Assembly: GCA_030549495.1 (NCBI GenBank)
Contig: JAUIRK010000058.1
Location: forward strand, 107,501 to 171,500
Reading direction: 5' to 3'
DNA from: Nectonema munidae
Lineage: Eukaryota > Nematomorpha > Nectonematoida > Nectonematidae
Length of the DNA: 64,000 bases
The position numbers and the translations under genes are program-made. Of this stretch, positions 1 to 22,699 are shown piece after piece (within the stretch, counting starts at the first letter, position 1; the number at the start of each line of letters is the position of its first letter). The notes under the pieces were generated by a model. The model saw only the letters and a list, made by a program, of their open reading frames with translations. It made no database searches and was not told the DNA's origin.

Positions 1-930
1 AGAGTGGGATTTGAAATTTAATTTACCGTCGATAATTAACTCAAAAAATTAAACTTATCTACTTATTCAAAGCTTAACTTAGGTAAGATCTTTTTCGAGG
101 TATTAGAAAAACACAAGACTTTACATTTACTTTGATTTAACTGTAGAGAATTAGAAGAAAACCTTTCAGTTAATTTAGAAAAATTGCCAATCAAAGAGGA
201 ATCATTCATGGGAACCAAAATAATAATATCATCAGCATACAGATATAAATTTTTAAATAGGTTAGTTTTAGCTATATCATTGATATATATCAAAAAGAAT
301 AGGGATTCTAAGATGGATCCTTGAGGTCCCCCTAATTTTTTGAATAAAAAATTTAAACATGTACATTTGTGCAGGTATGAGAAGAAGAAAAATGTAGCGA
401 TTCATTAAAAAATCCTTATAAGCGTAATTTTTCAACAAGGATATGATGGGAAATGCAGTCGAAAGCCTTAGAGAGATCTATGAAAATAACATCACATCTA
501 TATTTTTATCAATCATTTGAAAAAGAAGAATGAAGAATTTGACTAAAATGATTGACCCTAAAGCCAAATTGTTTGTCATAAAACAATCCATTATGAGAAA
601 AGTATTCGCAAATTTGTTCGTTTATTAGCTTTTCAAAAACTTTAGAAAGAGATGGGAGTAATGAAATTGGTTTATAATTATTTAAGCATGACTTGGATCC
701 TTTCTTGTAGGTAGGTAAAACCTTAGACATTTTGAAAATTTCATCAAAGACTGAAAATTCAATGCATGCATTGAAACCAATTAGTACAACTTGTGCAATA
801 AAAGGAAAAACTGGTTTTATTTGGTAATATTAAACGCTGTGTAAGTAGCTGAATTGGATCTGCTAGTTTAATCCAAAAATTAGCTCCATACTTTTCAAAT
901 TCTTCTTTTTAAGAGATAGACAGGACTGAA
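1..930 (-). mobile_element. LINE fragment (CR1/Jockey-like reverse transcriptase)
   Basis: Non-LTR retrotransposon debris on the minus strand, inside a SMU1 intron. Reading from high to low coordinates, about 730-509 encodes the RT finger region with NYKPISLLPSLSKVFEK. About 480-430 encodes DLSKAFDCISHHIL, the usual motif with a catalytic aspartate. About 293-63 encodes LYADD, the second catalytic motif. The order matches reverse transcriptases of the CR1/Jockey group. The reading frame is broken in several places, and no endonuclease domain or tail is visible, so the copy is dead and truncated. It continues past the left edge of the window. The exact clade is uncertain. Confidence 0.85.
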
Positions 931-1069
931 GATCAATTGGCATTCATGTTCAAATGATGCTTCAAATAAAAAATATTTAATTTATGATTAGATTTTTTGT
1001 TTTAGGTTGAAAACACTTTTATCTTTCAAATTATCATTGACAGTAGACTAGAAAAACTATTTTCTAGGC

Positions 1070-1149
1070 CTGGTATACCTTTTTAGGTAGTTTTTACCCC
1101 CTACTAAACAATTTTTAGGGGTAAATTTACCCCCATTTGAGAATCCCTG
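1070..1149 (-). repeat. hAT-type terminal sequence (fragment)
   Basis: The bases up to 1149 read, on the minus strand, CAGGGATTCTCAAATGGGGG followed by a run of short GGGGTA/TACCCC motifs. CAGGGRTTCTCAAA is a common hAT terminal inverted repeat start. No matching second end or 8-bp target duplication was found, so this is called as a solo end. The rest of 930-1496 is AT-rich intron with nothing recognisable. Confidence 0.35.
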
Positions 1150-1496
1150 TTCTAACATGTTTAAACAAAAATACGAGTGTTGGCTTAGTTATAAATATTT
1201 TCTCTCTTGCTTCACATCATCGTGAATATAGAACAAAATTTGCTTATTTTTTTAAGTAATTTTGGTTAATATGGAAAAGTTTTGAAATTTTGATTATTAA
1301 AAAAAGTGTTTTATTCTGTCTAAGATCAGAACCAAAAATCGTGTATAATACTAAGAGTAAAAATGTGATCTGAACAGAGTGCAATCATTATAATCAGATT
1401 TTGAATTCCTTATCCGAGAATAAAAAATTTTAAGTAATTGATGTCAGTTTATTTATCTCAAATGAAACTTATTCAAAATCATGTTCTATTCTAAAG

Positions 1497-13480
<11,984 letters not shown>

Positions 13481-13602
13481 ATTCTGCACACCCCAAGGAA
13501 AAGATCGAATTTGTTTGCTCCTTGATAGCGTTGTTTAATAATTTTCAATCAGCCACTTTTATCTGGATGAATATGAACATATGTGTATATATTTTGTATT
13601 TA

Positions 13603-13608
13603 AATAAA
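13603..13608 (+). terminator. SMU1: SMU1 polyadenylation signal
   Basis: AATAAA 123 bases after the SMU1 stop codon, followed within 20 bases by T-rich sequence. It is the first canonical hexamer downstream of the stop. Confidence 0.75.
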
Positions 13609-14274
13609 AAATTTTATTTTGTGATATTTATAACGATCGGAATTTTATTTTACAATGATATATCATAATATATAAAAATTGTTCGAGCGAAGAACTTTGG
13701 TTTCTAGACGTAGAACTTCAGGCCGTTTCTATTTTTGGGGCTAAAATTAATATGAAAAGTGTTATTGCGCCAACTGCCAGAATTATAAGTTTATTACCGT
13801 GTATTTCGGTGTATAAGTCGACCGTTGAGCACGTAAATATTTGTCTAAAAAATCGACCTTGACTTATACAATGAACACAAGATGCAAACTTCAAAATACT
13901 AAGTTAAACCCCACGAATTACAGACATACATACCGTTGAAACTACACTAATACTAATTGAAGATGTCTCCTAAACAAAAACACTTGTGGAAAGATATTTT
14001 TAGGGGCTCGGAAGCTCTATTTGCTTAATATTTGAGCAGAGATATTTTTTATAATGTTCGATTGTTAAATTTTATAAACATAATCAAATCACTTTTTTTA
14101 AGAAAATTTGTTGATTATTATAATAAAAATATAATATGGAAAAAAAATGTTTCAGTTGTTAAAAATGTACTTGATCTATTTATGATAGCTGTCAGATTTT
14201 TATTTGTAGACAGAAATATTCAAAAAAAAACGCAATGATTTTCTTTTCTCGTATACTTTGATTTATGTTAGTTT

Positions 14275-14594
14275 GGTCCTCGGACATTTCGCCCCATTAT
14301 TTTCATAAGACAGTTCGTCCCATGGACAATTCACCCCATTATTTTCATAAGACATTTTGTTTCATGGACAATTCGCCCCGATATTTTCATAAGACATTTT
14401 GTCTCATGGACAATTCTAAAAAATTAAGGGATAAAATGATTAATTTGAAATAATTTAATAGAGATAAAATAAACAAGAATATAAAATTTTTTTAATAATT
14501 TTACACATAATAAGCAAAGATGGATGAAACAAATAGCCTATTAGACAATTTGTCCAGGGGGCAAATTGTTTTTGGGGCCAAATGTCTATCGACC
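14275..14594. mobile_element. MITE with internal ~57-bp tandem repeats
   Basis: The ends GGTCCTCGGACATTTCGCCCC-like (left) and, inversely, GGTCGATAGACATTTGGCCC (right) form an imperfect inverted repeat. Between about 14282 and 14417 a unit containing GGACAATTCGCCCC and TTTTCATAAGACA repeats about 2.5 times. The peptide it appears to encode is itself repetitive and is not a gene. Confidence 0.5.
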
Positions 14595-14825
14595 GTTAGA
14601 TTAAATAATTTTTTAATTATAAGGTTTAGCTACTTAAACGTTGGCTTTTACTGCTTATAAAAACTTGAAAATATCAAATAAACTCTCATTCTTTATGCCT
14701 CCTATTATTTTCAAATTATTCTAAGAACAGACAGTTCCATTTTAAAATAGTGAAAATTGCTTTATTAGTTTTTTTTGTTTCCTTTCTCTCTTATGTTAAT
14801 TATGTAGCAAATTTTTCAATTTTGA

Positions 14826-14976
14826 GTAAAAGGTAAGGTGCAGCGGGTGTATTTTCATTGAAAAAGCACTGATGTACCGCTTATGTGAAACTATGAACAA
14901 ATTCGTATCGATGAGGAATCGAATCCAGAGACTTCCGTGCTGAGTCCATTTTCTCAACCAACCTGCCATGCCACCC
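14826..14976 (-). mobile_element. tRNA-derived SINE (family S1)
   Basis: On the minus strand it begins GGTGGCATGGCAGGTTGGTT, with GGATTCGATTCC as B box and a body containing CATAAGCGGTACATCAGTGC. The same family is at 57897-58047 (plus) and, more diverged, at 47026-47190 (minus). The A and B boxes are those of a tRNA promoter, but no cloverleaf with a paired acceptor stem forms, so it is not a tRNA gene. Confidence 0.75.
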
Positions 14977-15296
14977 ATAGAATATGCTTTAGGGGATACC
15001 TCAAATTAGTTTTCAAAAAACTTAAGTTATGCTCTAAAATTTTTTCAGTTTTTGTTGAAGCTCTATAACTTTTTTTCCTTAAAAGTTATTATAGAAGGCA
15101 AATCATTGCAAAATGTTAAAAGTTATTTTACTTTTTGTAGCTTGTATCAATTTAGCTTTTAAACTATTTTTGAATGATGCTAAGTAAAATGAAATAATGC
15201 GATCTTAATTTTTTGTTTTATTTTTCTTTGCACAATTATAACTTCATTTTGTACCCTTGCCCATGGATCAATCAAATTTTTTCATATAAACATCGT

Positions 15297-15722
15297 AGGG
15301 TGTCTAGTAGACTCTTTGCCTTTAGACTACATTCACTGATATAAAACTATCCAACGTTCAGTTATTTGTTTTCTCTATGAATCAAATATCCTTTCATCAA
15401 TTCCTGTAATGTGCCTGGTAGACTACTTCATTTTTCAAATGAAAAGCCTATTCCACCCCCTAACAATTTTGGATTTTTTTAAACTAGTGTATATTCGATA
15501 TGCAAATTTAATTAAAATATTTTCGCTGGAAGTATAGTATTTAAATTCACCAATTTTGTAAAAAAAAATATAAAATAGTCTTATAAATTTAGGACTTTAG
15601 GTCTGCGCTGAATACACTCTATTTTAAAGGATTGCTTGAATATTTTGTTTCCCGTGGTATTTCCAGACCACTAATTTTGAAAATTGCAAAAAAAATCCCC
15701 CCCCCCCCCCCCCCACAATAAT
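15297..15722 (-). repeat. Truncated inverse copy of the 509-bp hAT MITE
   Basis: Reverse complement of about 7285-7690, sharing TATACTTCCAGCGAAAATAT, the AAAATAGAGTGTATTCAGCG block and the homopolymer run (here a C run of about 20). Both termini are missing. The copy lies inside the pogo-like element. Confidence 0.8.
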
Positions 15723-16347
15723 TTTATCTAGATCTTTCGTGCGTGTACGAACGGGCGCAATTTTCATAAACATTGCAAATCATGGGGCCTAACTTGTGTG
15801 AAGTAAGAACAAGTAAAAGAAGCTAAGGTGAGTTTATTGTGGTGCAAGGGATCGATATTTTCTGTACATACGGTACAAGTCAAAAAAATGTTTTATATAA
15901 TAATAAATTTCGTGGCACATTTCTCCTAAATACCCAATACGACTATTTGAAAAAAAAAGCGATAATGAACTCGAAGAATTTGAAGGATTCTGAGCATTTA
16001 TTTGAAGTCAACATGTAAAATAGAAATACACGACACATGCGAAATGTAACTTTATATATTTAAGAAATTGTTGTAAATAAATTTTTGTGATCTTTCATTT
16101 TCTTCTATACTTCATTATTACAAGTCAAACTTCCTGTTTGAAATCCTGGGTCGACTTATGCAAAGAACATACATTTTTTCACGATTTTGTTCTAAAATTT
16201 GTGGGTCGACTTATACACCGGCATATACGGTAATCACCACTTTAAAATAATAATTTTAGTTGCTTATCAATACCCATTTTTTGTGCATATAAATACTTAC
16301 GTATGAATTTATCTTTAGTGACATTTCGCCGCGTGACCCTTCACCGC

Positions 16348-16485
16348 TTAACCTTTTTGTGACTAGAAAAATCAGACGATATTTATTAAAAAGCAGAAGA
16401 TTCATATACAAAACTATTTGAAAAAGCAGACGAAGGTAAAATTGTTTATATATCATATATGATACACTGGTCACGAAAGGGTTAA
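16348..16485. mobile_element. TTAA MITE, subfamily A, copy 1
   Basis: A 138-bp element from TTAA (16348) to TTAA (16485). Read inversely it begins TTAACCCTTTCGTGACCAG, and next comes the perfect 14-bp palindrome TATCATATATGATA (16451-16464). It shares TTCGTCTGCTTTTTCAA and the AGACGATAT motif with the copies at 17138, 17350 and 63816. TTAA target use implies a piggyBac transposase as mover. Confidence 0.8.
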
Positions 16486-16809
16486 TCAATTTTATTCGTG
16501 AATAATTATTTTAATCCTACAAGTTGCTAATCATTTAGCTAGTTAACTTCTACACATCTGAGCGCGTGTAGGGAGTGTTGTCTAGATCAGTTTTCTCAGC
16601 CATTTATACTCAAGACCCACTTTTTAAAAGACGCATCCTTACTTACCAAATATAATTTCGTTCTCAGCAAAGCAAATGTGTATATAAAATTTAAAAAGTT
16701 TTTTATAAAGTGTATATTATTGCAAAATCTTTATGAAGTGTTTATTTTCTAAATTTTAATGTGCGCTTTGACATGACTTAAATCATACTTCTGATGACAC
16801 CACTCATGT

Positions 16810-16982
16810 TTAGAGCTTTAATGGTTGTTAGGGTACCTCTCAGCTTAACAGTTGAAGGTCAGGGGTTCGATCCCCAAGACTCCCAACTCTAAAACCAAAT
16901 TCACAAAAATTGTGATTAAACATCTTAAGCATAATGCGAGCATATAGCCTTACGGCTGAAAGTGCTTTGATATCTCCAACCA
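16810..16982 (+). mobile_element. tRNA-derived SINE (family S2) with 11-bp target duplication
   Basis: A 173-bp insert flanked by ACCACTCATGT (16799-16809 and 16983-16993). It carries a B box GGGTTCGATCCCC near 16862 and an A-box-like stretch upstream (GGTTGTTAGGGTACCTCTCAG). The tail contains GCATATAGCCTTACGGCTGA. The target duplication supports retroposition. This is a different family from the GT-containing SINE in SMU1. Confidence 0.75.
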
Positions 16983-17137
16983 ACCACTCATGTATATCAA
17001 TGCAGTTTCTTTTACTATTTAAAAATTCATTCACAGAATTTTAGCTTTTTTTATATGCAAAATTCATAATTACTCATATTTCACGAATTATGGCATATTC
17101 TTTGAAGCTGTTAAGATAAAACAGCTCGAAACACTTT

Positions 17138-17274
17138 TTAACCCGTTAACGCCCAATGTCGACTATAGTCGACTTTACAAAAATAAAATCGTCTGCGTTT
17201 ATCAAAGCTCTTTAATACAAATCTTCTGCTTTACATTAGATATCGTCTGATTATTCTGGTCTTTAACAGGTTAA
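17138..17274. mobile_element. TTAA MITE, subfamily A, copy 2
   Basis: A 137-bp element between TTAA (17138-17141) and TTAA (17271-17274). The left end is TTAACCCGTTAACGCCCAAT, followed by the perfect 16-bp palindrome GTCGACTATAGTCGAC (17158-17173). The inverse of the right end is TTAACCTGTTAAAGACCAG. The body has the shared TCGTCTG motifs. The palindrome has no base similarity to that of copy 1 beyond its symmetry. Confidence 0.82.
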
Positions 17275-17349
17275 TAAATTTTTTCAACTCAAAACCATGG
17301 ACACTATGCACATCAAATAATGAATTATTCGATGGTGATAACATTGACG

Positions 17350-17488
17350 TTAACCCATTTACGACCAATGTTCCTATTTTGGAACATAAGTAATTTCATC
17401 TTCGTCTGCTTTTTTCAATGACTTTGAATATAAATCGTCTGCGTTTTTTTTAGATATCATCTGCTTTGCTTGGTCTTAAATGGGTTAA
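17350..17488. mobile_element. TTAA MITE, subfamily A, copy 3
   Basis: A 139-bp element between TTAA (17350-17353) and TTAA (17485-17488). The ends are TTAACCCATTTACGACCAA and, inversely, TTAACCCATTTAAGACCAA. A dyad ATGTTCC/GGAACAT occupies 17368-17374 and 17381-17387. It lies 75 bp from copy 2. The copy at 63816-63954 is nearly the same sequence in inverse orientation and has the same length. Confidence 0.88.
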
Positions 17489-17699
17489 AAATAGAAACTG
17501 CTCTTCCCTACCAAAGTTCACTTTGACTTCTGAAGAAGAACTTGAGGAAATTTTTGCTGAGCATGTTATTTTAAAACTGGGCTAGCTGATCTTGTAAACT
17601 CTGATATACTAAAGCTTGTATTGATCTGCTGTTTCCTTTTTATATCATTTTCACAAATAGATCATTTTAAGAAGGTCTCTTCTCTTTTCCAAAGACCGC

Positions 17700-19400
17700 G
17701 ATTTGACTCCTATTCCAAAACACTCGCATGCACATATTGACAACATGGTTGATTTATAGACCCATTTCTAATCTAACTATTTTAAGCAAACTTGTTGAAC
17801 GTGTGAAATCTGTAGCACTGGGTCTTGTTGATATCAAAAACAATATTTCGAAAAATCAATATATATTATTACTTCCTCTTGACATTCAATCAGCTTTTGA
17901 CATAATTGATAGAAATACTTTGTTAAACATATTAGAAAAAAACTTTAGAATAGAAGGTAAGGTTTAGATTGAATCACTTCCTACCTGGAACAACGATTTT
18001 AATCTGCTTCTATTGATGGTTTCTCGTCTGATATGGTACAAACTTAATTTGGAATTCCACAAGGATCTGTCTTCAGACCTTTTTTCTTCATATATATAAT
18101 ATATTTCTCCTATTTTGAATTTTATCAAAAATCTTGGTCTCAACCTCTTAGCCTATTCAGAAGATCTTTTGGTTTATACTTCTTTTTATAAATATGCAAC
18201 GCTTAATATAAAAGTTCCTTTTCTGAAATGGAAAAAATCAATCTAAAACTAAGTGTCAAAAAGACAAGTAATATTATTTTCTTCATCTCGCCAAGAAAAG
18301 GGAACATGTTTTGAAAACACAATAATTGATGATTCTCCGTTTGAAATTTAAAGTGAAGTTAATGTTCTTGGTGCAACACTGGATAAAATTTGTGGCTACT
18401 TTCTTGTTTTGGTGCCGCCACCTAAAGGTAATTAAAAAAATGTACTGAATAGCATAAATTGATTAAATCAAGAAAATTTTTCAACAAAAGTATATTGAAA
18501 ACAAAAAGAACTAAAAAAAATTTTTTATCTGTGGGTGGATAAAATGCAGCCATATCATTGTATTAAATATATTATTACCAAATGTAATTGAAGATGAGTG
18601 ACGCCAAAGAAACTCTGCTAAATATCCATTTAGCATCTCTCGACCAGTTCCACATTGTCTCTTGTTTCTGACCTTTGCAGAACGCCAATGTCGTTGAATA
18701 TGTTGGGTATGTGCTTCAATGTCAGGATCCACAAAATTTTGACTTTGATTTACTGCCAGATGTTGGTATATCGATACTTCTTGAAAACTTTGGCCTTAAT
18801 TGTACGATATGCACGCCATTTATCAGAAAATATTGTCGTTCCGGGACGTATGTAGTTATTGATGAGCGAAATTAGAGTACAACGCCCTTTTTGTAACAAC
18901 GCCAACAATTCTTCTTTCCTCCTCCAAAAACTAAATTCATTGAGTGTCCATTTGCACATTTTCGCATCAACTGCACGATTCCAACCTCTTGTAGATAAAT
19001 GATGCATTTTCTGATTTATACTTTAAAAAATTTATATGAGATGGTTACACTTATTTTAGAAGCTTGAATGAGTTCAAAAATTTCTCTCTCAAAAAAGGCT
19101 GAAAACCTTGTGTCAATTCTTATGTTGTTGGTCGACTTGACTATTGCAACTCTGTAGTACATTATGAATTGTTTAAGTTGAAGAAACTTCAAGTCTTGTA
19201 GCATAGCTGTGTACGCTTTATCTTCTGGTTAAAAAATTAAAACTTTGAATCAACTGCACTGGTTGAATATAGAGAAAAGAGTTCTTTTTTAAAGTCTTAG
19301 TTCTGACTTCAAAAATAGGGTGAACCTCATGTTTTGGCTTTCAAACGTCAAGTTAGCTTTTGAAACGCTTCATACTCTGTATCATAATACAACGTATTGC
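17700..19400 (+). mobile_element. LINE (CR1/L2-like), split by a Merlin transposon
   Basis: Plus-strand RT debris. PISNLTILSKLVERV (about 17760) is the RT finger motif, and LDIQSAFDIIDRNTLLNIL (about 17878) holds the catalytic aspartate region. A degenerate second catalytic motif (LLAYSEDLLVY) lies near 18145. The C-terminal part, GRLDYCNSVVHYELFKLKKL, appears only at about 19130-19190, after the Merlin insert. Frames shift and stops occur throughout, so this is an old copy. No tail is defined. Confidence 0.8.
18395..19050 (-). mobile_element. Merlin DNA transposon, degraded (IS1016/ISXO2-type transposase)
   Basis: Minus-strand transposase pieces. From about 18995: STRGWNRAVDAKMCKW. About 18870-18800: NNYIRPGTTIFSDKWRAYRT. 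From about 18730: DPDIEAHTQHIQRHWRSAKV, then NKRQCGTGREMLNGYLAEFL. These match the DDE domain of Merlin and of bacterial ISXO2-like transposases. The pieces are in two frames, so the gene is broken. It sits inside the LINE 17700-19400. Terminal repeats and an 8-9 bp duplication could not be fixed. Confidence 0.85.
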
Positions 19401-20380
19401 CTTTCTTATTAAGATCAAGTGAAAGTTCGAACATCTTCAGCAAAAACTTAAAAATATACTTCTTTGCCTCCTATTTAAAATTTTTTTTTGCTAGTTTGGC
19501 ACATAATTTTTGCGTGATAGTACATACAATTTATATTGTAGTTTAAATTTGTTTAAAATAATACATCCTTCCTGGCTTATTACTGTTATGCTATAAATTT
19601 AGTTAGGCATATGTAACTATATAATATTATTATCAAAAAAGAAAAAATCCTAAAGTTGGAGCATTGAAAAAGGCATTGAAATTTTATTTTCTGGTTGAAA
19701 TTATTTTATGTTTCAATTAATTTCTTTTCCAATATTGATATAATTCATTTTTAAATTCGCCACTAAGCATTTCCCATTACAATTTTTTTTAATATAATTT
19801 CAAGTCATACCCTAAAAGGATTTGAGAATCGCCTACTCTCTTCAGTGGTGTCATTATGAATTTTAGAGAATCTCAAGATTAGATGAGAAATAAACTTATA
19901 TTTGGTAAAGATTAAAGAAAATATATAGAAAAATAAGAGAAGATAGCAAAATTTATTTTTTAAAAATACATATCAATATTGTTAGTGGTCTTGCAAGAGC
20001 ACGCGAGTTCATCTTTCTGCAATCCACTCATCTCTTGTTCCATCTTGGTAATCTTATCGCAGTTCTTTTTGTTTTGTGTTGTATTTCGAGAACACGTTGC
20101 CTGATAGTTAATTGTTATAAATTTTTTCTCGGCTCGGTGTTGATTTGAGAAAAATATCATCCTTCAATTAAAATAGTTTATACATATACACCCCAAAGTT
20201 TACGAGCCTCATTTAGCAACAGCCTCCTTACTTAACATATGCGCACCTTTGGTATGCTAGAAAAATCATCATATTGATATTGAATCTAATCAATATGCAT
20301 CAGTTACTATGGTTGCTCTGCCTAACATATCACTTTTCAAACACAGGCAACATGAGTTGACCTTGATCAACATGTTTGAT
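19400..20380. other. AT-rich spacer, nothing recognised
   Basis: No coding similarity, RNA gene or clear repeat end was seen. A 66-codon minus-strand frame at 19960-20160 has no recognisable domain and is probably chance. Confidence 0.4.
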
Positions 20381-20584
20381 GTTTGACATCATTATTTCAA
20401 AACGCATTTAATCTTTGCTTCTTTCAATGGGCCTCTGAATTCAGAATATGTTCCTATACTTTGAGAACGGCATACTTCAGCCTCCAAATTTTCCACATTT
20501 TAGACATACCTTAGCTTTTGCAGAACAATAACGACGACCATCTTTTGGATGACGCCTTCCTCTGCAGTTGAAGCCATTCCAAAA

Positions 20585-22265
20585 ATGGGTTTGATTGCGA
20601 ATCTGATTGTGACATTTATTTTTTTATAAAAATCAATCAAACGTGTCAAAAATTGATTGATATATAACAGCTCAACTAAAAAAAGAAACTTTTAGTTTAA
20701 ATGGTTATACAAAGTTTTTTTACACATATATATCCATTTTCAAGTGTGCTGAACACGATGGTCAATTTATTTTTTTAAAAATCAACCAAATCTGTCAAAA
20801 AATTGATTGATATATGACAGCTCAACTGAAAAAAGATAAGTTTAGATTTAGTGCTTATACAAAGCCTTTTTACACATATATACCCGTTTTCATATACGAT
20901 GGTCGCGTTTATTTTTTTTAAAAATCATTCAAACCTATCAAAAAATTGATTGATATATGACAGCTCAACTTAAAAAAGAACCTTTTAGTTTAAATGATTA
21001 TACAAGTTTTCTATTTATATACACCCTTTTTCATGTATGCTGATACAATGGTCACGTTTATTTTTTAAAAAATCAATCAAACCTTGTCAAAAAATTGATC
21101 GACATATGACAGACAACTGAAAAAATTAAGTCTTTATTTAAGTAGTTATAAAAAGTTTTTTTTAACATTTTTGATTAATTAGTGACTTTTTTAAAATCGT
21201 GGTATGTTTGCGGTCAGATATATTGTACTGATTTTTGAACGATTTGTTTTCATGCTATTCTCAAAAGATTATATTCAAATTTTTAGTCATTTCACAAATG
21301 AATTTATTTCTCTTTGAAGTTTAGATTTTATTTGGAATCTATAATAAAACTAATTTTTTCAGTATCAAAATTTCCAATGAGGCACGAATATTAATTTTGA
21401 TACTCATCATTATACTATAAAATTGATTCATATATTTATGTTCAAACATTTTTTTTTCATTTTTGGACTATAGAATGAAAATTACGCTGTGAATTATATC
21501 ATTTTCAGTTATATTTTCTTTTTTTGCCATTTTGTTTTACCTACTTATAATTCTATTTGTTCTGTGACAAAATAAATTACATATATAGCTACGTATAACT
21601 ATTTAATCATGAAGTCCTTTATTTCAGTTGAAGTTTCATATGTCAATCATTTTTTGACAGGTATGATTAATTTTTATAGAAAATAAACATCACTGTTGTA
21701 TTCAGCCTACTTGAAAATGGGTACATATGTATAAAACACCTGATTTGCAAATTTGATCCACGCTTACAAGTATTTTCAAATTCTAAATGCAAAAACAATC
21801 CATAAATGAAATTGGCATTATTGATTTGTTATAAAAGCGTGTATATTCCATGTAAAATTTGAATGAATGTTTTCAGAGACAGATTTTAGAAATAAACCGT
21901 AAATTTGTTATACACTTATAGGTATTTTCAATTTCTAAATTCCAAAAATAAGTTCAAAAATGAAATCAGCATGCCCAATTTGATATAAAAAAATATATTT
22001 TATGCAAAGTTTGAAGGTATATTTTATTAGATATATTTCTCATCAATCAAAATTTTGATAGACATTTCCCAAAATGTAACTGTCAGAATTTTGCTGAAAC
22101 TTTTGATTTTGATTGACAGATTTAGACATGAAAAGGTCATTCAACTGCCATGAAAATTGTATCAAAAGATGCAGCTATCAATTTTAAGAAATGTCACGAA
22201 CTATGGTAGGAAAAGAAGTAGCCACTTTGGTACAAGAAAAATTTTAGTTGAGGAAAAAATTTAGC
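20585..22265. repeat. Repeat R3, copy A, inserted in the gag fossil
   Basis: The left end carries ATTGCGAATCTGATTGTGAC. The inverse of that sequence recurs as an end at 32760-32782 and 48958-48973. The left third is a tandem array (20607-21160). At 21605-21740 one array unit recurs in inverse orientation. The part 21840-22210 is shared with 32240-32680 (ATCAATCAAAATTTTG, GACATTTCCCAAAA and CAAAAGATGCAGCTA blocks). No transposase is recognisable, so the class is unknown. Confidence 0.5.
20607..21160 (+). repeat. Tandem array, ~148-bp unit, about 3.7 copies
   Basis: Units start near 20607, 20765, 20909 and 21058. Each contains AAAAATTGATTGATATATGACAG-like sequence, CTCAACTGAAAAAAG and a TTTTACACATATATACCC-like segment. 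The units are 10-20% diverged by eye, so the array is not recent. It forms one end of repeat R3. Confidence 0.8.
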
Positions 22266-22699
22266 CCCTCCCCTCCCCCGTCACTGATTGGGTTCTCAAA
22301 CCATCACTTTCTAAGAGTCTAGCACGCATTGCAGAAGAGCTAAGTCCACGTATGAAAGAATCCCGAACAGACTCATCTCTGTATATTGCAGCACCATGGA
22401 CTCATTTTCCAGCTGACGGCGTGTAGAAAGCAAATGTCTAGCATGGACGATACTTGATGGTTTTTCATAGGCGGCTTTGAGAAGCTCAATTGCATGATCA
22501 AAACTGGAACAATCTTCAATAATGTCTGCAGCAAATGTTTCAAGGTAGTAAAGAACTTTAAGCTTGTTAGGACTGAGAGAATCAATGTCAGACAAATAAT
22601 AGAAAGTTACTGTACCAAAGTTTCCAAAGTTTAGAAGCAGAAGATGTATCAAATTTTTCCAAACAGATGACTTTATCCAAAGAAGAAATGAGCTTTTGC

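Larger units (their letters stand above)
13797..16230 (+). mobile_element. 2.4 kb pogo-like element with GTATAAGTCGAC ends and nested insertions
   Basis: The left end CCGTGTATTTCGGTGTATAA and the inverse of the right end (CCGTATATGCCGGTGTATAA) are terminal inverted repeats flanked by TA (13795-13796 and 16231-16232). A short ATG frame near 13965 begins MSPKQKH, and a frame near 15962 ends SDNELEEFEGF. Both resemble the start and end of pogo-type transposases, which suggests an internally deleted transposon. Inside lie a MITE (14275-14594), a SINE (about 14826-14976) and a truncated hAT repeat (15297-15722). A small relative is at 3245-3387. Confidence 0.6.

Noticed and set aside
14032-14238. 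68-codon frame inside the pogo-like element
   Set aside because: No recognisable motif; composition is that of AT-rich DNA.
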